64,000 nucleotides of DNA from Liolophura sinensis (taxonomy: Eukaryota; Mollusca; Polyplacophora; Chitonida; Chitonidae): NCBI RefSeq assembly GCF_032854445.1, contig NC_088295.1, positions 88,187,836 through 88,251,835 of the forward strand. The letters run 5' to 3'. Below are positions 26,401 to 39,800 of the stretch, piece after piece. The translations under genes and the position numbers were made by a program. The notes beneath the pieces were generated by a model. That model worked only from the letters and a program-made list of their open reading frames with translations, was not told the origin of the DNA and made no database searches. How positions within the stretch are numbered: the stretch's first letter is position 1; the number at the start of each line of letters is the position of its first letter.

Positions 26401-29400
26401 CCGCCAGACAAGGGTTCCTCCGACGCCAACGTGTCTGCTGTTTGCAATTCATAACCTTCCCACAAAATACTCTACATATTCAATAAGCTATGCAAATAAC
26501 TAATTAACTTACTACTTTTTCTACTACAAGGGAATTCCAGGGCTTGTTAATTTTTCATGTTGCCAGGAACCATTTGCCAAGCATCCCTTTGTGCATGTAA
26601 GCTTTTAGTCTTAACCTGGCTTTTAAAATTTCCAGTTTACACCAATGACAGTAAAGACATTCAGTTCAGGGAGAGCAAAAATGTGGCAGGCCAAAAAAAA
26701 GATGAGAACTCGTAGTGGTGGTACTAAGTTGTAAAATAAACGAGCATGAATGCTGGGTGTAGTCGGGTGAATGTGATAGGTAACACCCCCAGAAAACAAC
26801 AAAAGGCAGAAGCTGAATGCAGGAATAACGCTGTGCCATGTGATGGATCCATTACACACTAACACTTCTGAGAGAGATGCCTTCTGCATTCTTCCTGGAC
26901 CAAGTACAGGAAACAATTACTTCTCCTTGTCATGTCCAACAAGTGTTCTTAATTACACAGCTTATCCTGAACTTAAACAAAGCTCTGAGGAGAGATTCTA
27001 AAGTTGCACAACATGTGCAGAAGCTAGGCCTAAGTGTGCAGAAGTAAGGGCTTTTCTGGCTAGTGTAAAGATACAGACACATGATCGGGGAATCTTGACC
27101 AGATTAGATAATATATCTGTGTAGTTAACATAAATCCTGTATACCATTAGACACACCAGCTATGGTCCTTAAAACCTAGCCTTTGCTGTGTTGGATAATC
27201 CAAGAGGCAGGAAATAACATCCATGTAGTTCAACACTTGTCCTGAATGTTTCAGAGTTATTAACAGCATGCCAAATATTGACGGTCAATCTGCAGAACTC
27301 AACAAGAGTTCAACATTGTGTTAACTTCACAGACAGCTGCTGTTCCATGCAAGCTGGAGTGTGTTTACATCTGCGTGTGCTTATGTAGACAGCCAAGTGT
27401 TTAGATAAAACTAAACAGAAACTAAATCTTGTAAGGAATTATCTCTGCAAGCAGTAATTAATTGATTGGGTTTTTGTTGTTAAATATAGTCCATGAATCA
27501 AGCAGACCACATGCATTGAGAATGTATATTTGTAGGTGAGTTAATTCAACCTAACATTGAATGCGTTAAGACCTAAACAGATATTGAACTACTGATATGA
27601 AGTTGTTGTGTGTTAGCCCACATGCAGGCCTGAGTGGGAAGGAGATGCAAATGCACGGTGACTTTTGTTAACAGGTAGGCCATGTCAACAGCTCCGTGCT
27701 CTACCCAATACCATCTCCTTACTCTCTCAATTGAGGAGAGGTGTGCTTAAGATCAAATGATATATTTATTTCACAAAAGACTGTCCATGCAAAGATTCAA
27801 AACTTGGCCCACTTTCCCCCATTCAAATACCTATAAAGGAAAGACTTTTGCAAAGGCAAATACGTATTGGGGCCTTAAGGATGAGTGAGTTTGGCTCTGA
27901 GATGTATATGACATGATAAATTGGAGGGAGTGTTGGCCTGAGGCTAATAACCATAGGGCACACAGACCACTAAATCTGCCCTTAACAGCCAGATGAAAGG
28001 CTGGGTGCCAAACAACAGACAGAAAGTTTGTTTCGTAGTTTGATTATAACTGTCTAGCAAGTGCGAAGCCAAGCATGAATTGGTGTCAAATGCTAAACTG
28101 AGAGAGGAAACCTTTATAGCTGTCTTTATAGTTGTGGCAATGAAAAGGCACAGCTAGCTCACATGCTGTGAAAACGCTTGAGCGGACAAATAATGCCTAA
28201 TGCCTCTGGGCCAAAATTTAGTTCATACCTTACACTCATATTCATAAAGTACCTTCCCTGTCCTTCAATGAGCCTGTCTATTTTACATGTCACAGCAGAA
28301 AATAAGCCAAACAATGGAAGTTCAAAAGACTCCTCCAACCTTTGATGAAGGACATAAAAAATGTCTTGTCCTTTATTAAGGTTAACAGTGTTGTTTATAT
28401 CTGCTGGTTGAATATTAGGTTACCTTCTTGGAAGACAGAGATTTGAGTAATGCAAATATATGGATCATTAGATTGGTACAGTTACATGTGTGTTGACAGA
28501 GATAGACTACATCAAAGCTAATCTGACAAATATAGAGAGTCATTACCAGACAGTCTAACTAATGAATGTTAGGAGTAATTAGAGGTAATCAGCAGCATCT
28601 TTCTTCTCAGGTAGATACCATAGTTGTGAGTGGCTGACCAATGAGGTAGATATAGACCATCTTCCTCATCATCCACCAAGATGGCCGCCCTGACAGAAAC
28701 CTGGCCACTGTGTCAGACAGCAGACCACCTAACTTAGCAGAAATGAGGAAAACACAAGGATAATCATGTTTGCACAAATAGTGATTCATTAGCACACATG
28801 ACTGTGATAACAAACAGCAGCCACATCCATTCTGCTCAAAGGTTAGCCATTCCAACCTGCAGTACATATCATGTCCAGTGCCTGGGTGAGTAGAAGAAAC
28901 CTCAGACGCAGAGCAGACCCCCTACCCCACCACAACTTAACCTATACCATCATGTACAAGAAGGTTACATGTACACACAATGTAAATGCAATACCCTGGG
29001 TGAGAGAGGGTTGTGAAACATATATAGCACCTCAATACAGGTATGTCCTTCTACAGTCCTATAGGAATTCCATTGTGTGGCACATGTACAAACTTTGCAA
29101 ACATGGCAAGAAAAAGGGAAACAGGTTGAAATGGTCCAAACTGGCTGGTATTTTTACAGATGTAAGCTCTTTCATTTATGATGCTCGCATTTTCTAAATG
29201 TCAAAAATTATTACAAAAAGTGTCTTTCAAAGGATGACTCAGTTATCAGCCAGTGTACCAACAATGAGCTAATATGAACATATACACCATACCTGATGTG
29301 TACTGATGAGAATTGCACTGAAGATCCATATCAATACAAAGTATTTTAAGCATCACTTATTTTACATTTGTGAACTTATTTTAATTAAAGTATTTCTCAA

Positions 29401-30359
29401 AGTGTCAAGAGTTATATGTACAACCATTTCATTCACTTTTATGATGGAATAAAGTGTCACCAGGTATATTTACATGTGTTTCCACTGGCCTAATCATTGT
29501 GGGGCAGTAGATTTGTTGTGAGACGTAGGAGATGTTGGAGAAGCTCGGCTCATACATATGTACGATTAAACACACCACAGAGGCGAAACAAGCGGGCTGC
29601 AATTCTACATGTGAATGTACACATACAGTTGATGTTGTACCAGAATGCAACACTTCACCAACAATTCATCATTTGGACAAACAGGTAAGGTTGCTATATG
29701 ATGGCTGTTCAGACAGAAGAACTTTCTGTCGTCTGGGAATGTGAGAAAATAATAGCAGCAGAATCTGGTGATCTGCGTACACGTGCGTACTGGCTGGCAA
29801 GAGAGTTACGGGAATCTGCTCCGTAAGTAAACCATACCAGGAATTCCTCCCTCCACGGCTGGAATATCCCAATGTCTTAAGAAACGTGTTTGTTTGCTCA
29901 TCTACAACAGGGGAATACTTCCCATCCACATCAATGCAATCTCACTACCAGTGTAATACTGATAAAATTGTACACAGTAATTACACTGTTTTATAATGCT
30001 ATTACTTATGCAGCTGTTATATCCATATCAAGATGTCAAGCACAAACATGACCAAACAACCTCGTCATTAAAGTTACAGTGTACTGCAATTAATTACATC
30101 ACAAAATGATAATGTGAGCATGGGATAAATTTGTAAAATTTAATTTGTTGGGAAAAAAAACTTAATTACCTCCGAAAGTCAAGCTACAAAGAGATATATA
30201 ACTTGTGATAAAGTAACTCTAATGTTATAGCTACATGTAAATGGACTGCATTATCAATGGAAACACTAAACACCAAATTCATTAACACAGTTTTAATAGC
30301 TGTTACCAGTTTGTGGAGAGAATCTTAATTGTCCTCTATGCTCAAATAAAACTGGGCTA

Positions 30360-30380
30360 GGGGTAGGGGGTGGGATAGGG
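30360..30380 (+). other. G-quadruplex motif
   Basis: G-runs of 4, 5, 3 and 3 bases with loops TA, T and ATA meet the standard quadruplex rule. Confidence 0.7.
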
Positions 30381-33300
30381 CTTCACTATCTACAAGTCAG
30401 AGCTCATCTCACAATAGGGTATACCCACCTGTGGCCAATCTAACTGCCCCAGGCTCATTGGAAAACAGGTTAAACCCCTCTTCATGTCCATGATACAAAG
30501 CTATTGAAAGTCTTGGATAACCCCTGCTGATCTGACTGACTGCGACTCCAGGTAATTGTAGGTTCCAGACTGGGAGAGATGCTTGGTCAATGCCTATTTG
30601 TCCCCCCAGGATAATTAGGGAGCAGACATAATACATGTACATAACTCTATGCCTCACCTTGGGCAGGTAATTGTCAGGTGGACATCAGTCTTACTTCACA
30701 CTATTTCCTTTCTCATCTAATAATTTAGAGCCCCAGAGTATAGTCTGACAGACATCAGTCAGTTACCCTCCAGTTATACCACAAGTAAGATAAGCTCAAG
30801 TTTTAATCCTGAGCTTTTTAATCCCCTGCGCTTGCATTTGCCCGAAGTACATCCCAAACCCATCTAGTGTGAAGGTGGAATAGAAACTTGATAGACCACC
30901 ATGTTGCATGCATGGACACTGAATCTGAACTATCTGCAATCACAGACAACATGTTCAACATCCTTGCTAAAAATTGACCTTTTCATTGAATTCATTCCCT
31001 CAAAAAGGCCCAACAGTGACACAGTTTCCCTCAACAATTCACAAGATGTTAAAACACACATGAATACATAACAACTTTAAACTGCTCACATTTGCGAGAA
31101 AGACTGGAAATTACAAAAACAATCTCAAGAAAATCACGTTTAATCTTCTTAAGTTTTGAATGAATTGTGTGTTTTAAAGATTGTAGGAATTTTAACTCAT
31201 AAAACTGTCCCATAAAAACAAGGAGATTAAAAGTTTTATGAGATGGCTGCAGAGAAATAGGCGAAAAACTGGGTGCACAGCTGGAGCAATCTTCAGTGAG
31301 AAATTGTGTCCATGGGAGGCTGTTTCATTACGACATTTTATCACAATAAAATCAATCGCTTTCGTAAATCAGTAACAGGGTCTTGTTCTGAGTGAGACAA
31401 GCTGTCACTTTGGCATGATAGAATTCAAATGTCATCCAGGACACAACAGCTTACCACTGCCAAATTAATCTCCCTAAAAATCAAGTATAATCAGCTTAAT
31501 CTGCGGAATTAACAGCGGGAGAGCTTGAGAGAGGATTATTCCTCAGGCTTCCATAACGTCCATGTATCAAGAAATACAAAAGCACCCCTGGAAAATGTCT
31601 GAACAATTCAGTCCCCAGCAGACCATAAAGCAGGGGTTCACGGCCATGAAATGCCAATGAACACTACTTCTGTCCCTCATACCCTCAAATCTCAGCTGGC
31701 CTACAAAACAAATCCAAGTTTCTATTGAATAGCCAAGGTAGAATGATCAGCTTTTAACAACCTCAACCCAGAAAGAGAAAGTAATGAGCACTGCTTCCTG
31801 CCATGCATTCTTTCAAGTCAATTCCTGTGTTCCCAAAAATCTATCAATAGCAAAAGTTGTATTAAATTGTGTCTATCTAGTCACATATCCATCCCAGTCA
31901 AAGTCCCCTTAAATTCACCCTATCCTGCCAACATCTCCAACTGCCCATTGATTTATGTGTGCTCTTCCTGTGGGCCTGCGAGAAAAGGCGTTACATCTAA
32001 TGCCATGCGACGAAAACAATGAGCTGTGACTGATCGAAGACACTTTGCAGTTTACCTTCATATCGATTGAACATAGTTGTGTATTTGAGCAAGCCGCAGC
32101 TAGCTTGCTTTTGCCTTGTTCTGATCACAGTTTATTGACAAAGATCATCTTCTGAGTAGAATGAACAAGAATAGGGGTGATCTTATGGACAGGTCCATTA
32201 CCCATCTCTGATCTTCATTACAACTCCAGACTCAAAAGTCATCGATCTTAACAGCCTCAAGTGCAGATCCCCTATTGGTCAGTCCTCTGGCACAGCCATC
32301 ATTTCTGGCGGGTCAGGCAACACAACCAGCAGACATTTCTCACAGGACACATCTCTTCTCACTGACACAAAACAAACAAAATCGTGCAACTTCCAGCAAG
32401 AATGAGGGGAGAAAGTGGTGGCTGATTGCCCCCAGATGCAGTAGCTCTACTATGTGGTTGGAGATGCTCTCAGCCTGAGGTGAAGAGCTGGAACTCTTGT
32501 GCAATCTCCATTCATCACTGCGTCCTCTCAACCACACCCATCTACTGAATGCTGGCCAACTGATGCGGTACGCACGTGACACCAGCATCCTTCAGTACAA
32601 CATCAATTTATCTGTACATGAATCTATAAATTCCACATTGTTTATTATGCAAGACTCAATAGATTCCCTTACATGGCCAGGAAGTAATTCATGTGGTAAG
32701 AATTTTGTACATGACAACACGAGGGGAAGGTTTTGGGGAACAGGAGAAAGTGTTTAGGGACACATTTGTCATTGATTGCTTTCTGTGTTACCCACATAAT
32801 ATGTTTTACAGGTCAGCTTCCGTCCTACAGTTCACAAATCTAATACTTCTCCAATGACTCAAAATGCCACTTCCTTGGATGCTCTTAGATGTGAAGCAGG
32901 AATCAAACTAACGAGCTGTTCCAGTCATCACAGTAATCAAATAACGATCTGCAGCCATTATCGTGGATACATTATGGTTTCACCCTCTAGCCATCACTGC
33001 CGTGCTAAAACCACCACCGAGTGAGCCACTGTGAAGGGCTGGCAGTGAGGGAGATCTATTGATGAGCAGTACAGGCCTGGCCGTTCTCTGTGAGTTCAGT
33101 CTGCTTACCAGACCCCTCAGCACTGAGCAGTCACAATCACCAGTCATTACCAACATACTCAGCACCCCCAATAATTTATCTTAGCACTTGGCTCTGGGCA
33201 CTCTGTCTGCGCTGCTTGTTACCTTATCTGGAAGAGTTTAAAAGGTGCAATGGCTAAATTGAAAACAGCTGCCTTAAAGACACTTTTCACTTATTGACGA

Positions 33301-34604
33301 CTGATCATGATGTAACAAATTTTTCACTCAAGTCACTATTCTTCCCACCACTTCTTAATGAGTCCTTCAAGCTGACATTTCCAGTGAAAAGCAGTCACCT
33401 GTTTTTTCTTTTTCTTACAGCAATTAACTTTTTCCACAAATCTGTACTGCACCTTTTGTGGCAATCAAATGAATGGCAGAAAAAAATAAGCAGCAACAAT
33501 TACTGTGAAATTACCTCTTTTTGTTTCAGCCGTCTTCCTGAAGTCAACAGCTCTATGTGCTTCAGGTGAGATTTGGCAACGTGCCCTTTGAACCTTACAA
33601 ATTCACATAAATAAATCACAAAACACACAATGGCAACTGCAAACATCTGTCAACCATATCGCTTACAGTGAATGTGCATGCGCACATATAAATTTGTATA
33701 GCAATTTGATAACCAGGGTTTTACAGCATGAACACTCATGTACCTGTATTCTCTTCTGTAAATTCAACTTCCAAATTCAAATACTCCTTCCAATTCCTAT
33801 TTTTTTGAATAACAAACTTAAATTTATTTACCACAATCGTTAAATTTTACTTTAAACAAACACTATAATCAAATTGTACTTTTAACAAATATCACACAAC
33901 TCCATCTGTATCTTGACATCTACAAGTCTGTATTTAGGTCTAAAAATACTACCGAACAGACCTGCAGAGTGACACTCACAATGACATCCACAGTCCACTC
34001 CCAAGGGAGATTGGTCAAGAAGCCATGTGGTTTGACTTTCTGTGGGTTTGAATGTTTATTTCAACATGTCACCCTTTAAGGCTTCTGTACAACTGGTCAG
34101 CTTCTACTAACCTGCTGGCACTGAAAGACCACAGCAGGAAAAATATACAAAAACATTTTGATTTGAACCAGAGGGGACTTTTTTTATTACTGAGGGACTG
34201 TGTATTTGCATGTATAAAAAGGTCCACAATAAATGGCAGATTTTGAGCTGGGGAAATGACTGGCTAACACTGGATGACAGGTAGACTCTCAGCACAGGCC
34301 ACACAAGCGTATGCATCATCAGTAATGTTCAGGATAAAAACTGTTTGGACTAACAATGTGCTTCTGAAATCTCCATGAAGAAAAACCCTGTAGCAGACTA
34401 GAATGGAGTTTTGGTTGCAGAAAAGTGATGAAGTGGGAATAGGGTGAGGGGATAAAAACTCACTATTTTGGGCGAGACTTGCCCCAGATAAGAGAACCAT
34501 ACATCAGCAAGAGGCGGATTCGGTCCAGTCGATTGTCACACAGATTAATTCCCCCTCTCCGGGGATTCCAAATCAGATTTGTTTCTAAATTTCTGATGAA
34601 TGAT

Positions 34605-34619
34605 ATGCAAATAGTTAAC
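34605..34619 (+). promoter_or_regulatory. Octamer plus GTTAAC motif pair
   Basis: An exact POU-family octamer ATGCAAAT at 34605-34612 is followed directly by GTTAAC at 34614-34619, a half of the HNF1-type palindrome. Such pairs occur in enhancers, but both motifs are short and may be chance in AT-rich DNA. Confidence 0.25.
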
Positions 34620-35837
34620 AAATATTAGAGGCTTTGACAGATTGGGTTTGATTGAGGTTTACTTCCTGCCAATAAATATGGTGATGCCTTCATAGTGCTT
34701 ATACTTTCCAATACCGCATACTTTTATTGATGCTTCCTTTTTTTCTTGCCTTTGAAACATGAAGAGATTTTTATGTAGAAACATCCTGAAATGCATGTAC
34801 ATTTTCAGATTCAAAGTTTCCAAAGCCATGATTTAAAACATCAAAATGTGGGAGCTGTGTAAGTACAATTATGCTAATTTACATGTACAGTATGCTAATA
34901 GCCCACATGTGTACAAATACATGCATGATAACATAAATGTAATGTACATCTACATGAATGTATCCTTAGAACTGTTGACAAATACAACTACAGGTAACAA
35001 TAATTACAAGTATATACCTATCACCTTAATTACATGTCATTAATTAGACAGGTAGATGAGGATACAAAACATGTACCTGTACATACCCATCCTCATTTGC
35101 AGAACGAAACCAACAGGTACATATGTAGTTATAAAATGATCACCTGTTCTCTACCCTCCATGATCATCTCTCACTGATAACGAACATCCATATATTTATT
35201 GGGATCATAACAAATAACATGACAATAATACTGTACCCCCCCCCCCCCCACCATCACCTAGAGATAAAGCCACTAAGATACACTATAATTAAGACAACAC
35301 ATTGTACACAATGTATTACAATGAACAAAATTAGCTCTGCTGAAGATATTACCTGTGAGTATTATTTGAAATTTACAATGTACAATAAAGCCAAATAGCC
35401 CATACATTCACCTCTGCCCTGATGCAGATAGTAGTAAAACTCACAACACATATTAACCATTATAAAGCCATTACATAAAATTATCCTAACATGTCAAACG
35501 AAACCACTGGGAAATTTAAGACGTTCCCAAAACTGTTCATAAAAAGCAAGATGCAAAAAAAGGAAAGAACAATACATGGAAGAAGTAGAAGTCTATAAAT
35601 ATTGGATGTTTATTGTCAGAGTTGTAACAGGGCTAGCTGTTTGCACTGACAATGGCACACGCTTTTGTTTTATGACTTTCCGCCTCCTCCCCCTCAGGCC
35701 AGTGAACAGGTGATAGATAGGGGGTTGGTCTGCATGCCAGGATAATATTGTTTTTGTACATAAGGTACCGAAAAGCCTTCTCATTATCCTCATCAATGAT
35801 TGTCCCTCTGTTATTGATTTCCCTAGAAATTCCAGGG

Positions 35838-36365
35838 GTCAGAGACTTGACTGGCAATGCAATGGCCTCATGTTACACCGTACATACTGTAGGGGGATAC
35901 CAGTAAACTTGTGACTCCACTGGGACTGTGCTGGTCTCATTCTACACAGTACATACCAGAAATCCTGAGGTCAGAGACTTGACTGACAATGCAATGGCCT
36001 CATGTTACACCGTACATACTGTAGGGGGATACCAGTAAACTTGTGACTCCACTGGGACTGTGCTGGTCTCATTCTACACAGTACATACCAGAAATCCTGA
36101 GGTCAGAGACTTGACTGGCAATGCAATGGCCTCATGTTACACCGTACATACTGTAGGGGGATACCAGTAAACTTGTGACTCCACTGGGACTGTGCTGGTC
36201 TCATTCTACACAGTACATACCAGAAATCCAGGGGTCAGAGACTTGACTGGCAATGCAATGGCCTCATGTTACACCGTACATACTGTAGGGGGATACCAGT
36301 AAACTTGTGACTCCACTGGGACTGTGCTGGTCTCATTCTACACAGTACACATATCAGTAAACTGG
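35838..36365. repeat. 132-bp tandem repeat, four copies
   Basis: Units start at 35838, 35970, 36102 and 36234 with GGTCAGAGACTTGACT and are almost identical. Each consists of two diverged ~66-bp halves; the second half (GGGACTGTGCTGGTCTCATT...) matches the 65-bp unit that follows. The 132-bp unit is therefore a dimer of an older ~65-bp monomer. Non-coding. Confidence 0.95.
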
Positions 36366-36625
36366 AGGTCACAGGCTTGACTAGGACTGTACTGGTCTCA
36401 TTCTACACAGTACACATATCAGTAAACTGGAGGTCACAGGCTTGACTAGGACTGTACTGGTCTCATTCTACACAGTACACATATCAGTAAACTGGAGGTC
36501 ACAGGCTTGACTAGGACTGTACTGGTCTCATTCTACACAGTACACATATCAGTAAACTGGAGGTCACAGGCTTGACTAGGACTGTACTGGTCTCATTCTA
36601 TACAGTACATACCAGAAATCCTGAG
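36366..36625. repeat. 65-bp tandem repeat, four copies, continuing the 132-bp array
   Basis: Units at 36366, 36431, 36496 and 36561 begin AGGTCACAGGCTTGACTAGG. They are monomers related to each half of the preceding 132-bp units. Decayed relatives (CAGTAAACTGGAGGTCAGA, TACACAGTGCATACC) continue to about 36800. Confidence 0.94.
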
Positions 36626-36800
36626 GTCAGAGACTTGAGTAGGACAGAAGTGGTAAATACACCAGTTAACTCAAGGTCAGGGATTTGACAGGGTTGTACA
36701 GCTCTCATTTTACACAGTGCATACCCATAATCATGAAGTGAGACACTAGACTGGGGTGAACATATCAGTAAACTGGAGGTCAGAAACTGCACTGGGAGTG
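36626..36800. repeat. Degenerate edge of the 65/132-bp array
   Basis: Scattered matches to the neighbouring unit (GAAATCCTGAGGTCAGAGAC, ATCAGTAAACTGGAGGTCAG) show older, diverged monomers. Divergence rises towards the edge, as expected when homogenisation acts on the array centre. Confidence 0.8.
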
Positions 36801-39800
36801 TACTGGTATCACATCAGACATCACAATTTCAGCTTCCAGAACCTGAAGCCGATCATCATTTTAAGTAAAATTTATTTTAAGTACCCTTAAACAAAGTTTT
36901 CAATTTTTGTTCAATACCCCTAGTAGGGGAATTTCAAGGTCAAACACTTTGTCGCTAATGTCTTTCTGTAACATTTTTCAAAAATGTTAAACATCTTTTG
37001 TTGACATTAATTTAATGATCACCAGTCTCACCATTTTTCTAGATACCACAAATGGGACCATTTTCCTTCAGGAACTACTAAAGTTCATAAAAATTCAGCT
37101 CCCCAATTTATTTCATCCATCAACTTTTTGTGGAGCACTTTTCAGATGCCCACGTAATAGTAAATTAATGTAATCACAAATACATGTACTTGCCTAACAT
37201 TTCTAACAGGTCACAAGGTAGAGTCTGACGTTTTTTACCATCAGACACAAAAGAGTTCGAATTCAAAACTTCCCCATTTATCTGTATATAGCTTCATAAT
37301 GGCATTATAAATCAGCAGTATCTCTCTTACTAGACTGACTGTTGACTTATCATATATACTGTGTACTGTAAATATCTCCTGTCTCCTTGTTAACACGCAA
37401 GTATGAAAACTACAGCATGTCATCTTTTCACAAATGTCACCACTGACAACTTCAGTGTCTTTGTCACGGACTGCTTCGTCAGTAGCTGCAGTTTGATTCA
37501 TGCATGACACAGGATAAATATTAAGCAAAACAGTCGGAAAAAACTAAGCTCTAATATCCAAGTTTTTGATAAGGTCACGTTATGATATTGAGTTGGGTAT
37601 GCTGCATTGTCTCCTCTCTTTGTTATACCGTCTTGTGCCCTGTGGGAATTCATGCTATGTTTGCGCACCTCACAAAGACTAAAGCGATCAACTGTTACCA
37701 CCTATTAATGCATGCTCTCTGTTAGTCAGATAAACATGTACCGCAGAAAAAACGTCAATTCCCGCAAACGGTCTTCTCTCCCGGACATTAATATAAGCGT
37801 TGAGAGCCTTTGATCTTGGCTGATGCAGTGTTTATGTCAAGCTTTACTAATGATTACAGATGCCGGATGTTTGACAAGTCATAAACTGTGTGATTAGCTC
37901 ATGGCCCAGGACATGTTACCTGGTGTGTACAATGCACTAAGCCTCACTAAATCTGAGCTATTATATCACATAGGGTGCGTGCCTTCCTCCAACATGAATA
38001 TTGTAGTCATTCAATAAGCCTGAATTACATGGTGTAGTCATTACATCTACCAGTAGCTACATGTTTGCATGTGTGTTTATATACACACGCAAACACACAC
38101 ACACCTGATGCATGATGTACATTTAGAGTCAGCACACAAGGCTGGATTAAATTGAGCATAAATCCAACCCTAGGCACAGTGACATAAAAAGAGTAAATAC
38201 ACCCTGCCACCTTTCCCACGTGTTGGGGTCATCAATATGAACACACAAGTTGCTGATGAAAAGATTTTAACACATCCAATGCTCCTTTTTTCTAGTGCAG
38301 TATGCAATATAACAAAGAGTTAAATAGTCTTTTCAAAATCCACTACAGCCATGCACTGAAAAAACATTTTAGATACATATACAGAAGGCAATACAGACAT
38401 TTCTTTCACGCCAATTCATGCCCATTCAAACTCTCAGATCAGAACGGTATGCATGGTTGTTTACTCAACACTTTCTATCCCAGTGTAAAAAGTTGAAACC
38501 CTATCCCTGAGTTATGATAAGTGAGCATGTTGACAGGGTCGTGTGTGCCACATCGAGACAGGAGCTATCAAGTAAGGACATCTCACAAGAGACAAAAATT
38601 AAATCTGGAACTTCATATAAAATATGTTATGGCTGCTAGATGAATGAGTGGTGCCCAAATGTTATGGGATCAATTCAGAATTTCAAGTTCATTGTCACTT
38701 CAAAATGACATTACATATCACGTTCACTGATCAATACTCTTCAATTTTAAAGTGCCAACAAAATTATTCAGGAATGTCAGATACGGGGAATGGAAGAATA
38801 GCTCAGAGCAAAACAGACACGATAGGTGCAGGAATGTCTTCTTGATTTTGATGATGGTTTGATCAGGTTGGTGCTCTCCACCCCCTGGGGGTCAAAATGT
38901 GCATTACTGCTCCTGTACTTACATGCTGCGGACAAGAGAGCAACTACAGACTTCACACCCTTGATCGCATTTTAATTTAATGCTAATTTTATTTCTGACC
39001 GATGACCACTCCGGTATCAGGGTGTAACAATGTTGAATGAGCACAGTGCCTTTCCCACGCCCCAACTTCGCCTGTAGCCTTAAGCCCTGCACAGCTCCTG
39101 TGGCCAGAAACCAAACCATGCACTGTTCACCCTTCCAAGGCTGATACTTATCAACCCAGTAATCTATAACAAGACTGAACATCAGTAAACATATCCTGAA
39201 CTTTGTGATCAGTCAAACTGTGAAGGTTTGGAGAGGGTGATAAGATAATGGGTTTAAATGGTTGGGGGATGTGATTTCGAGGGGCAGACTGAGACAGGAT
39301 GAGGAGAAGAGCGGGGTGGGGGTTGTGGGGTTTGGGGTGGGGGGGGATTACACACTGAATAAGACTTCTACAGCTGCTATAATGACAAATGACATATGTC
39401 TGTCTTGTCCTGTCTACCTGATTACACCTGTGATTCAGAGCAAATTATCATCAAGTCTGCTGTCTACGAGAGACAGACAAATTTGAGTACTGGTACATAC
39501 CTACAATATCCTGGGTTTCCCTTCAGACGGTCATATCACTATGATCACAATTTTCATAATGGTTAATCTAACCTACCTGTTCTTACTCTGTATGCCAGTA
39601 AATTATAAAACCAATAGAAAAGTCTTTAAATGTGTCCAAAATTTGACATAACTTCTTAAATTGACCTGACAAGATGCTGGTGCTGCCTATTCATTTAGTT
39701 GACAAAGACACTCAAACTATTTTATTTTTTTTTCGGTATTTAAAAATATTTTAATTAATCATCAAAGACTATACAATTTATAGCACTACTGTACATTATA

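Larger units (their letters stand above)
23480..35837. other. Long non-coding stretch, probably intron
   Basis: About 12 kb of CpG-poor unique sequence. It holds a quadruplex motif at 30360-30380, a run of 14 C at 35236-35249, and two segments that look like possible conserved regulatory DNA (31100-31560 and 34500-34700; see findings). Open frames such as 28871-29197 and 30409-30657 were examined and not accepted as exons. Confidence 0.5.

Noticed and set aside
28681-28737. ATG in CCAAGATGGCCGCC, YY1-like start context
   Set aside because: The frame stops after 18 codons, the surroundings are CpG-poor and there is no donor. It is probably chance or an isolated motif.
30409-30657. Minus frame ending in FNLFSNEPGAVRLATG, vaguely like a cadherin F-TG motif, with a GTGGGT donor
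   Set aside because: The rest of the frame lacks other cadherin hallmarks (DxNDxxP, LDRE), and the acceptor is weak. Similarity rests on one short string.
33530-33565. 36-base plus-strand micro-exon between TTTTTGTTTCAG and GTGAG
   Set aside because: Splice signals are good, but it is on the strand opposite the proposed gene, has no partner exons and pyrimidine tracts are common here.
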